NCBI GenBank assembly: GCA_001775555.1
Contig: MEXE01000017.1
Location: 5,699 to 41,252 of the forward strand
Direction of reading: 5' to 3'
Origin: Candidatus Amesbacteria bacterium RBG_19FT_COMBO_48_16
Lineage (GTDB): Bacteria; Patescibacteriota; Microgenomatia; CAZETR01; Amesbacteraceae
Length of the DNA stretch: 35,554 nt
Positions 27,811 through 35,554 of the stretch are shown piece by piece (position 1 is the first letter of the stretch; the number at the start of each line of letters is the position of its first letter). The notes below the pieces were generated by a model, which worked only from the letters and a program-made list of their open reading frames with translations, searched no databases and was not told the origin of the DNA. A program made the translations under genes and the position numbers.

Positions 27811-27818
27811 CGTTTAGT
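27791..27818. repeat. Heptad array GTCTAGT-GACTAGC-GTCTAGC-GTTTAGT across a stop codon
   Basis: Direct reading; TAG stop (27808-27810) lies in the array. Confidence 0.88.
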
Positions 27819-27836
27819 TTTTGTTACACTGGATAT

Positions 27837-29498
27837 ATGCCTGAGGTGTTTTTTGGTCTGGCGGTAATTTTGGGACTTGCGGCTTTGGGGGGGGTAGCGG
27901 CCAGGTTGACTAAGCAACCGGTAATGTTGGGGTATGTGCTGGCAGGATTGGTGATTTCGGTGGTTTGGAGGTCGCAGGCGGCACATTCCCAGACTTTGCA
28001 AACCATGATTTCCGTTATGGGACAGTTGGGGGTGACGCTGCTGCTGTTTTTGGTGGGGTTGGAATTGCCGATAGCTGAACTGAAAAAGATGGGCCGGGTA
28101 GCACTCATATCCGGGTTGGGACAGATAATTATTACTTCTGTTTTGGGGTACGGGTTGGCCAGGGTGTTGGGATATGATCCTATTACGGCCATTTATTTGG
28201 GTATAGGGATGACTTTCGCCAGTACGATAGTCGTGGTTAAACTGTTGTCTGAAATAGGTGATCTGCAAAGCCTGTACGGAAAAATTACCATGGGTTATCT
28301 TCTGGTCCAGGATTTTGTAGCGATAGGGCTGATGGTGATAATGAGCGGGATGGCCAAGGGAGGCGGGGTGGTGGACTGGATGGGACTACTAACCGTTGTG
28401 ATTAAAGGGGTGGTGGTGGTGACGGCGATCCTGGTGCTGTCGGAAACCGTGGTTAAACGGGTGGTAGATTTTTTGGCCCAATCCACGGAACTGTTGTTTA
28501 TCGGGTCCGTGGGCTGGTGCCTGGTACTGGCCGCTGTGGTTGCTTCTCCGGGTTTTGGATTTCCGCTGGAAATCGGGGGATTTTTAGCAGGACTGGCGCT
28601 GGCGTCGGCGGTGGAGCAGGCGGAGATAATTTCCAGGGTGCGACCTTTGAGAGATTTTTTTCTGACCTGGTTTTTCGTGGCTTTGGGGGCAAAGATTAAT
28701 TTGGGGGATTTAGCAGGCTTCGGTTGGTCCACAATGGTCATGTCCGTATTTGTGCTGTTGGTCAGCCCGGTAATATTGATGGCGATTTTCGGTTACTTGG
28801 GATTTCGGAAAAGAGTAATTTTTTTGGCCAGCTTGACGGTGGCCCAGGTGTCGGAATTCTCGTTGATTCTGATGGCCGGGGCAGTAAGTTCGGGACTGAC
28901 GGATCCGAAAGCGCTAAGCGTGTTAACAGTGATGGCGGTGGTGACAATGCCGGTATCTTCTTATTTCATCCTGCACGCAAACCGGCTGTACCGGACTTTC
29001 GGGGTGTTAGCTAAGTTATTTGAGCGTAAAAAGGCGGGAGTAATTAGTGAAAGAATAGAGAAATTGGCAGGTCATGTGGTATTGTTCGGTCATAACCGGG
29101 TAGGAAAAGTGGTGCGGCCGGTCTTGGAGAAAATGGGTTTTGAGGTATTGGTGGTGGATTTCAATCCGACCATAATCGAGAGACTGGAAAACGAAGGTAC
29201 GAAGGCAGTTTACGGTGATATGGCGGACTTCGAAATATACGAAAAATTGGGTTTGGAGAAAGCTGCAGCAATCATTTCGACCGTGCCTGATGTGAGGGAC
29301 GAGCTGCTGCTTTTAAGAGGACTAAAAGCGGAGGGTAGGAAAAACCGGCAAGCGCGGATATTAACCGCCCGTGATGACACAGATGCAACTCTGTTGTATG
29401 CGGCGGGAGCGGATTATGTGTTGATTCCACACAGGATCGGAGGGGAATTCTTGGCAGCCTTATTAGAATCGGGGAAACTGGTACCAAGTAAAGCATGA
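27837..29498 (+). CDS. CPA2/KefB-like cation:proton antiporter with TrkA-N domain
   Basis: Polytopic antiporter segment followed by VVLFGHNRVGKVVRPVLEKMGFEVLVVDFNP. Confidence 0.93.
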   Translation: MPEVFFGLAVILGLAALGGVAARLTKQPVMLGYVLAGLVISVVWRSQAAHSQTLQTMISVMGQLGVTLLLFLVGLELPIAELKKMGRVALISGLGQIIITSVLGYGLARVLGYDPITAIYLGIGMTFASTIVVVKLLSEIGDLQSLYGKITMGYLLVQDFVAIGLMVIMSGMAKGGGVVDWMGLLTVVIKGVVVVTAILVLSETVVKRVVDFLAQSTELLFIGSVGWCLVLAAVVASPGFGFPLEIGGFLAGLALASAVEQAEIISRVRPLRDFFLTWFFVALGAKINLGDLAGFGWSTMVMSVFVLLVSPVILMAIFGYLGFRKRVIFLASLTVAQVSEFSLILMAGAVSSGLTDPKALSVLTVMAVVTMPVSSYFILHANRLYRTFGVLAKLFERKKAGVISERIEKLAGHVVLFGHNRVGKVVRPVLEKMGFEVLVVDFNPTIIERLENEGTKAVYGDMADFEIYEKLGLEKAAAIISTVPDVRDELLLLRGLKAEGRKNRQARILTARDDTDATLLYAAGADYVLIPHRIGGEFLAALLESGKLVPSKA

Positions 29499-30349
29499 GA
29501 AAAGCCAAAAACCGGAGGGGAAAGTGGTTGGGTAGGGGAGTGGCAGTGCTGGTGATAGCGGCTTTGGTGAGCTTTTTTTTGAAAACCCGGGCAGAGAGGA
29601 AGTGGCGGGGGGATGAACGATTTACTCTGATTGTCTGGAACGGAATGATGACTGTAGCCAGTTTTGACCCGGTAACGGAGAGGGGATTGAAACTGATTCT
29701 GCCGCCGGAACTGGAAGTAGTGACTGTCGGGGGAAGGGGGAGATGGCAGGTGAAAGTGCTTCCTCAGATAGGTGAGAAATACGGGGGTAAATGGGTCGCG
29801 GATTCGGTGGCGGATTACCTGAGTGTCGGGTACACTGCGTATGCAAAATCGGACAATTTATCAGGAATTAATTTGTGGGACAGATTTAATTGGTGGCAGT
29901 GGAGCAGGAAGGTGCGTTGGGAAGAATTGGAATTAAAAACACTTCCGGGGGTAGTTGAAGCAAAAGCCGCGGACGGCCAGGTGTACCGGGAACTGAGTTC
30001 CGGTTTTAAAGCCGGCATGTCAGGCAGATTGATATCCACCAGCATTAGTTTGGAAGGAGCGGAAGTGACAGTAGTGAATACTACTGAAGTAGACGGGTTG
30101 GGGTCGCACGTAGCGGAAGTTTTAGAAAACACCGGTTTGGCCGTAAAAAGCGTAGTCAGTGAGTCGTCGCAGGCAGAGAAGTGCGAAGTTTTGACCGGAA
30201 GCGAGCCGAGGAAAGTGGCTATTAGCTATAAATGGATGCTGAAATATTTTGGCTGCCGGGAAGGTAAGGATGAGGGGTTAGGGGAGAAGGAAATAAAAAT
30301 AATCTTGGGAAAAAAGTACAGACAATGGTGGCTGGGGGAAGGGAGTTAG
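29495..30349 (+). CDS. Membrane-anchored protein with LytR C-terminal-like domain
   Basis: N-terminal TM; EVTVVNTTEVDGLGSHVAEVLENTGLAVKSV; ATGA overlap with the upstream gene. Confidence 0.7.
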   Translation: MRKAKNRRGKWLGRGVAVLVIAALVSFFLKTRAERKWRGDERFTLIVWNGMMTVASFDPVTERGLKLILPPELEVVTVGGRGRWQVKVLPQIGEKYGGKWVADSVADYLSVGYTAYAKSDNLSGINLWDRFNWWQWSRKVRWEELELKTLPGVVEAKAADGQVYRELSSGFKAGMSGRLISTSISLEGAEVTVVNTTEVDGLGSHVAEVLENTGLAVKSVVSESSQAEKCEVLTGSEPRKVAISYKWMLKYFGCREGKDEGLGEKEIKIILGKKYRQWWLGEGS

Positions 30350-31092
30350 TCGATCTGTTCCGGCGAATCGACTTCCGCGGTGTCTTCACCGGTGGTGGAA
30401 ATGTTGGGTTTTTCCTGATGGACAAGTTCAGGCGGGGTAAATGAGACGTAAGTAAGTTTTTCCGTGGGGGGAAAGGAAGGAGAGTCTTTGTACTTGGCTC
30501 CGCGGCTGACTTCACGGATGAATATTTTTAGCCCGGGCTTGGTTTTGTCCGAGTTTTGCAGTTCAACGGATTTTACCCAGGCTTGGAATACATTGCCCGC
30601 CTTAAGCAGGGTGCGCATACGGGAAGCCAGGTCATCAGGGAGGCGACCCAGATACTGCTTTTGGGGAGTGAGGACGGAAACACAATGCTGTCTGGCGGTG
30701 ACTAAGACGGGATCGGCGGGGCGCAGGGCTGACAAGATTTTCGGGTCTCCCAGGCGGGACAAGCTGACGGTGCGGGTAATCCCCGGCTCTTCCAGGAATT
30801 GAGGTAGTGCGGCAGGTGAAGCAAAGACAGTTGCAAGGGCAGAACCGGCATTTTTTACTTGCTGCAATCCCCTTGTCGCGATTGAGTCGTAACGATCAAT
30901 TTTCAGAACCTGCTTGTAGGCCGTCTGGGCTTTGACTTTGTGTCCTGTTTCCAGATATGCCCGGGCTAATCGGTTGAGAGCCTGGGTATCGTGGGGTTCG
31001 GATTTGAGGATCTGTAAATTGAGTCTGACAGCCAGTTTCCAATTCCGATCCATGGCTGCGGATATGGCTTGATTGGGCAAATTCTGATCCAT
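30346..31092 (-). CDS. TPR-containing protein
   Basis: NRLARAYLETGHKVKAQTAYKQVLKIDRYDSIATRGLQQV. Confidence 0.75.
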   Translation of the reverse strand: MDQNLPNQAISAAMDRNWKLAVRLNLQILKSEPHDTQALNRLARAYLETGHKVKAQTAYKQVLKIDRYDSIATRGLQQVKNAGSALATVFASPAALPQFLEEPGITRTVSLSRLGDPKILSALRPADPVLVTARQHCVSVLTPQKQYLGRLPDDLASRMRTLLKAGNVFQAWVKSVELQNSDKTKPGLKIFIREVSRGAKYKDSPSFPPTEKLTYVSFTPPELVHQEKPNISTTGEDTAEVDSPEQID

Positions 31093-31154
31093 ATTTCTAC
31101 CCCGAAAAGTATAAGGGGTGACGGGGGGAAGTCAACTGGTATAATTGGAGCGGT

Positions 31155-31898
31155 ATGTCCGGGCATTCAAAATGGTCGACTATAAAAAGGCAAAAGGAGG
31201 TCAAAGACGCGAAGAAGGGGGCGATTTTTACCAAACTGGCGACGGCAATTACTGTAGCAGTGCGGCAGAGCGGGGGAGTAGCTGATCCTGACCAGAATTT
31301 TCGCCTGAGGCTGGCCGTGGAAAAAGCCAGACAGTTTAACATGCCCAAAGATAATATATCCAGAGCGATAGATAAAGGTACAGGTACTGGGGGAGGAGAA
31401 CGAATGTCAGAAGCGGTGTTTGAAGGTTTTTTACCCGGGGGAGCGGCAGTTATTATCGAGACAGTGACGGATAATAAGCTGAGGACGGCCCAGGAAATAA
31501 AGACCTTATTGGATAAAGGAGGCGGGAGCCTGGGCAGCAGCGGTGCTGTGGGATATCTGTTTAACCAGCTGGGGGAGCTGAAAGTAAAAGTTCGGGATAC
31601 AAGTTTAAAAAGCATGGATGAACAGGAATTGGAGATGATTGATTTGGGAATAGAAGATGTCGAAGTAGTTGAGGACGGATTTTTGATTTACTGCGAGCCG
31701 AAGAAGACATTTGAGATAAAACAAAGGCTGGAGGATTTGGGGTATGAGGTGGAGTCAGCAGATCTGGTAATGAAACCGTTTGTACCTCTGGACTTACCTC
31801 AGGAGGAGAGACAAAAAGCGGATCGGCTGGTGGAGAAACTTTGGGAATTGGGTGATATGACAAACGTGTGGTGTAATTATTTGATAAAAGCTGATTGA
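31155..31898 (+). CDS. yebC: YebC/PmpR family protein
   Basis: MSGHSKWSTIKRQKEVKDAKKGAIFTKLATAI … GPGGAA-like LPGGAAVIIETVTDN. Confidence 0.97.
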   Translation: MSGHSKWSTIKRQKEVKDAKKGAIFTKLATAITVAVRQSGGVADPDQNFRLRLAVEKARQFNMPKDNISRAIDKGTGTGGGERMSEAVFEGFLPGGAAVIIETVTDNKLRTAQEIKTLLDKGGGSLGSSGAVGYLFNQLGELKVKVRDTSLKSMDEQELEMIDLGIEDVEVVEDGFLIYCEPKKTFEIKQRLEDLGYEVESADLVMKPFVPLDLPQEERQKADRLVEKLWELGDMTNVWCNYLIKAD

Positions 31899-31900
31899 AT

Positions 31901-32671
31901 ATGCGTAAAAGGCAAAAAATGGTAGCTACGGCAGGCAGTCTGGGGGTGGGGTTGCTGCTGGCTCAGGCGGCGCCTTTGGAATGGCGGTATCCGCTGGTGG
32001 GTCTGTTTGCGGCCTCGACCTGGGTACTGTCAGCCTGGTCACTGAGAGAAGGTTTGTCCGGGGTGGAATGGCTGACGGTATTGCTGCCCCAGGTATTGTT
32101 TACCGGTTCAGTGGGGATGTTTTATATACTTCTGCCGGGATCGTGGTGGGCCAGGGGGGCAGTGATGCTGTTTTTCGGAGTAGGACAGTATGCATTGCTT
32201 CTGACTGCAAATATTTTTTCGGTGGCGGCCATCAGGACTATTGCACTTTTTAGGGCGGCAAGTGCGGTGGGATTTGTGATGACATTGGTAACAGGCTTTT
32301 TTGTGTATAACACCATCTGGTCATTCCGGTTACCCTTCTGGGAAGTGGGAATATGGGTGTGGCTGACCAGTTGGGCAATGTTACTGCCGGCTTTATGGTC
32401 GGTGAAGTTGGATCGTTTCTTGTCTAAAGAGGTGATAACGTACTCTTTTTGGCAAGCTGTTTTAGTAGGAGTTCTGGCCATGACGATATCTTTCTGGCCG
32501 ATAACGGTGGCAGTACTGTCGGTGTTTTTGTGTACGATATTATATATATTGATGGGAATAACTCAACATTATTTTGCGGACAGACTACTGCCGCGGATGG
32601 TGTGGGAGTACGTGACCATTGGGGGAGTAGTGGCGGCGACGGTGTTACTTACCGCTGGTTGGGGTATATGA
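31901..32671 (+). CDS. Polytopic membrane protein of unknown function
   Basis: About eight hydrophobic segments; ATG at 31901 (tracked TTG at 31895). Confidence 0.7.
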   Translation: MRKRQKMVATAGSLGVGLLLAQAAPLEWRYPLVGLFAASTWVLSAWSLREGLSGVEWLTVLLPQVLFTGSVGMFYILLPGSWWARGAVMLFFGVGQYALLLTANIFSVAAIRTIALFRAASAVGFVMTLVTGFFVYNTIWSFRLPFWEVGIWVWLTSWAMLLPALWSVKLDRFLSKEVITYSFWQAVLVGVLAMTISFWPITVAVLSVFLCTILYILMGITQHYFADRLLPRMVWEYVTIGGVVAATVLLTAGWGI

Positions 32672-33111
32672 GTGAAAAGGAAAGAAGAGATATATTAAGC
32701 GGGACTGGTGAGGATCTTAAATACGCAAAATCGTTGGGTTTTGTAGGCGCGCATATTGATCCAAAAACGGGTAGGGTAGTGATACCTAGGATGCAGATGC
32801 TTCAAGTACAGGAAGAAGTAGTCGCAAAGAAGCAGAAAGAGCGGCTAAAGAGAGAACCCGCAAAAAATAGACCGAGATATCCCGGCAAAGGAGCTAGTGA
32901 TGAAGAATGGAGGAGATATGCGGCTGAGACTTATGCACTACCAGGGGCTAAGTTAACACTACCAGTAATCCCGAGAGGAAGAGGACGCGGATGGACAATA
33001 TTAAGGCTGATCAAGGGAGAAGGGATAGAATACGAGTGGACATGTGGTTGCAGACGAGATAAAAGAGGGTCTGAATATCGTTGTGGAAAAAAAGATTGTT
33101 TAAGAGAATAA
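32668..33111 (+). CDS. Basic protein of unknown function with C-terminal Cys cluster
   Basis: ATG 32668 overlaps the upstream stop (ATGA); C-terminal CGCRRDKRGSEYRCGKKDC. Tracked 32449 start is inside the upstream gene. Confidence 0.6.
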   Translation: MSEKERRDILSGTGEDLKYAKSLGFVGAHIDPKTGRVVIPRMQMLQVQEEVVAKKQKERLKREPAKNRPRYPGKGASDEEWRRYAAETYALPGAKLTLPVIPRGRGRGWTILRLIKGEGIEYEWTCGCRRDKRGSEYRCGKKDCLRE

Positions 33112-33130
33112 AATATTAGGAGGGTTTTGA

Positions 33131-33185
33131 CTAGGGGAGAGGGGAGAGGGGAGGCGAAATTCAAAGTTTAAAAATCAAAATTCAA
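33131..33185. repeat. Adjacent heptad arrays CTAGGGG-AGAGGGG-AGAGGGG and AATTCAA-AGTTTAA-AAATCAA-AATTCAA
   Basis: Direct reading in the intergenic region before the recombinase gene. Confidence 0.85.
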
Positions 33186-33490
33186 AATACTAAAGTTTTC
33201 ACAAATACATATTGTTTTTCACGAGTGATAGTATTACTATAAGTCTTTATATCGGTCTTATTTAGCTTCGGATGATATAGTTTGTACTGGTAAAGATTAC
33301 ACTTTGGTTAACGGTGTTTGTGGATAAGTGCCAGGTTCTCCAGGGGAGGGAGACTAACAAATTTAAAATCAAATTTAATATTAAAAATAGATTACAAAAG
33401 TTGAAAAATATTAGTGATTATTTTGAGAAGAGAGGAGGGTTATTCCCCACCGGGTCTTGACAGGTGTATTTGAAGATGATAGAAACGGAG

Positions 33491-33537
33491 TATAATATCT
33501 CTTACACGCAGTTTCCCCACGATGGGGAAGACTGCGT
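33491..33537 (+). promoter_or_regulatory. -10 box plus 5'-leader hairpin upstream of the Xer-type gene
   Basis: TATAAT 33491-33496; hairpin ACGCAGT-TTCCCCA-CGA-TGGGGAA-g-ACTGCGT at 33506-33537. Confidence 0.6.
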
Positions 33538-33566
33538 CTAAGAGCAACTAATTTAAAAAGTTTCTT

Positions 33567-34532
33567 ATGGACTCCCCTGTTACAGATTCTAAACCCAAAG
33601 CCTTATTACCCTACTTTGACGATTTCCTGCTTTTTTTGAAGACCCAAAACTATTCCGAAGAAACTTTGTATAACTATGAGCGGGATCTGCGAATGCTGAT
33701 TAATTTTGCGACGGAGGAAAAATTGCGGTTTGAGGACTTGAATAAGCAAATCATAAACAGATTCAAAGCATATCTTATCAGCCGGGATAGAAAACAGCCG
33801 TCTACGGGGCTTACAGCGGTTCGCAAACTCGAACCCCGGAGCGTAAACAGGGTTTTGTCGGCAACCAGGACTTATCTGCGATATTTGATTGACATAGACA
33901 AACCGGTACCGATTCCGCCGGATGCGATAAAAATGGTAAAGACGGACAAGAAGCATCCGCAAGTGGCGGAATTGTCTGAATTGATTAAGTTAATAGAATC
34001 GCCGGTAAGACTCGAGAAAGACGAATTGGTGGGAATAAGAAACCGGGCGATGCTGGAAGTGTTGTTGTCTTCCGGGATGCGGATTTCGGAACTGGTCTCC
34101 CTGAACAAAAACCAGTTGGACGGAAGCGGCCGGCTATTTATCCGGGGTAAAGGCCGGAAAGAACGGTTTGTATATTTAACCGATCGGGCAACTTTTTGGG
34201 TGAACCAATATATAACCCGAAGGAAAGATAACGGACCGGCTATGTTTGTGCCTCTCCGCGGCAGCCGGGCCGGCAAAACCACGAGGCGGATTTCCACCAA
34301 TTATCTGCAGGCCAAAATCAAGGAATACCGGGAGAAATTGCTGATTAATGTACCCACGTCGGCACACAGCCTGCGCCACGGATTTGCTACCTATCTTGCC
34401 GAATCCGGAGCCAATCCGGCGGCAATCCAGGTATTATTGGGTCATGAAAGCCTGGATACAACGACCAGATATGTGCACGCATCGGATAAGTTTGCAGAAG
34501 AGACGCACCGCAAGTATCACCCGGTTAAGTAA
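33567..34532 (+). CDS. Tyrosine recombinase, XerC/XerD-like
   Basis: SAM-like N-domain, SSGMRISELVSL, RGKGRKERFVYL, HSLRHGFATYLAESGANPAAIQVLLGHESLDTTTRYVH. Confidence 0.93.
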   Translation: MDSPVTDSKPKALLPYFDDFLLFLKTQNYSEETLYNYERDLRMLINFATEEKLRFEDLNKQIINRFKAYLISRDRKQPSTGLTAVRKLEPRSVNRVLSATRTYLRYLIDIDKPVPIPPDAIKMVKTDKKHPQVAELSELIKLIESPVRLEKDELVGIRNRAMLEVLLSSGMRISELVSLNKNQLDGSGRLFIRGKGRKERFVYLTDRATFWVNQYITRRKDNGPAMFVPLRGSRAGKTTRRISTNYLQAKIKEYREKLLINVPTSAHSLRHGFATYLAESGANPAAIQVLLGHESLDTTTRYVHASDKFAEETHRKYHPVK

Positions 34533-34740
34533 CTGGTCTTTTGGCTTTGAGACCTTTTCCTTGGGACTTTTTAACTGCGATTCGGATTGGTTCTTCGACT
34601 GCTTGAATAATAAGCCTTGTTAACAGTGCTTCTACGGGATTGAGTGGTGTTCTGAATGTATCTGGAAGTTCATCAACTGCGGCTAGATTAATGGGATAGC
34701 CTTCAGGGGAAAAAGTGGTTGATATCTTTTTATCTGACAT
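34525..34740 (-). CDS. Small protein of unknown function
   Basis: 71 aa, convergent 8-nt overlap with the recombinase gene. Confidence 0.45.
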   Translation of the reverse strand: MSDKKISTTFSPEGYPINLAAVDELPDTFRTPLNPVEALLTRLIIQAVEEPIRIAVKKSQGKGLKAKRPVT

Positions 34741-34827
34741 GTTGATTGGGTTAATTGTAGCATACTCCCCTCCCCTACCCTGTTTGTGAAAAGTTATATA
34801 AGTGAAAAGGGCTGTATGATGGGGTTT

Positions 34828-35481
34828 TTAGAGGGTACCGAGGAAGTTCATGATTTCGTCGGCCACGGAGGTGGTGAAATGTCGGTTGACCTGGGTGGCC
34901 TCCACCCACTTGAGCTGTTTGAAATCCCCACCCGCGACTGTTTTTCCGGAAATTATCCTACAATGGTAGTACAGACCAATGATGCGGATTTTTTTGCCGG
35001 GTGAATCGGGAATTAACCGGGCGTGGACCAGAGAGATGACCCTGGCAGTAAGACCGGTTTCCTGACGGATGGTTTTGATAATTTCCGACTCGAAGTTTAG
35101 GGAGTTGAATTTTCCGGAAGGAAATGTCCAATGCAAATCCCGAATATGCGTGTCGGTACTTTTGCGCAGACCTATTAATACCCTGGATTTTTTGTTGATG
35201 ATAGAGATGCCCACGACCAAGGTGGGTTTGGGACGGGTTTGAGAGAGGAGCTGATAATACAACCTGAGAATTTTATTCACATCCGCATTGTCAAGATAAA
35301 GTTCCTTGGCAGCGGTTTGTCTGGATGCGGCTTTTTCACCTTTGGTAGATATGACGAAGAAATTTATCATTTCCCTGAGGATTTGTGAGCGGGATTTCCC
35401 TGTCTTGGTTTGGAGGTTGTTAAGAACAATATCCATTTCTTTAGGTAAAGAAAAGGCGGTGATAAGCTTTTTTACAGGCAT
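34828..35481 (-). CDS. Ribbon-helix-helix-like domain fused to a Nudix-like domain
   Basis: N-terminal LITAFSLPKEMDIVLNNLQTKTGKSRSQILREMINFF; C-terminal FPSGKFNSLNFESEIIKTIRQETGL (degenerate Nudix box). Confidence 0.75.
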   Translation of the reverse strand: MPVKKLITAFSLPKEMDIVLNNLQTKTGKSRSQILREMINFFVISTKGEKAASRQTAAKELYLDNADVNKILRLYYQLLSQTRPKPTLVVGISIINKKSRVLIGLRKSTDTHIRDLHWTFPSGKFNSLNFESEIIKTIRQETGLTARVISLVHARLIPDSPGKKIRIIGLYYHCRIISGKTVAGGDFKQLKWVEATQVNRHFTTSVADEIMNFLGTL

Positions 35482-35554
35482 AGTTATTAATATATATAAA
35501 ATATTATAAATATTATAATAACTAATTTAATTTTCGTCAATTATGAGCACAAAA

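Noticed and set aside
33319-33327. TGTGGATAA, a perfect DnaA-box match, with dnaB and ssb in the window
   Set aside because: Single box only; one 9-mer match in 35 kb is not surprising. No cluster or AT-rich unwinding element supports an origin.
1-35554. CRISPR arrays, transposases, rRNA
   Set aside because: Scanned for regularly spaced identical repeats, transposase-like ORFs and rRNA segments; none seen. The heptad arrays are contiguous and not spacer-separated.

Overview
The window has two compositional parts. From 1 to ~8.6 kb there is an AT-rich accessory island. It carries a GHMP kinase, two P-loop kinases, a glycosyltransferase, a CYTH-like protein, an HD hydrolase, a sulfotransferase-like protein, a NodU/CmcH-type carbamoyltransferase and an Asp/Glu racemase, and looks like a small-molecule or glycoconjugate cluster. 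From ~8.65 kb on there is a higher-GC housekeeping backbone (ychF, rpsF-ssb-rpsR, CtpA and HtrA proteases, rpmE-prfA, hisS, dnaB, efp, yebC, Xer recombinase, two tRNAs). Gene style suggests a Patescibacteria/CPR (Microgenomates-like) genome, but this is inference. Main points of interest: (1) a minus-strand T-box leader (UGGG T-box, consistent with the C73 of tRNA-His) upstream of tRNA-His, two paralogous unknown proteins, a HigBA-type toxin-antitoxin module and hisS; (2) a dispersed family of 7-nt-period repeat arrays, several inside or at the edges of coding sequences, with four in one pseudouridine synthase gene; (3) repeated -10 boxes placed 6-10 nt before start codons, suggesting leaderless transcription; (4) the accessory island; (5) an RHH-Nudix fusion protein. 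All calls come from reading the sequence and motifs; no database search or folding was run.
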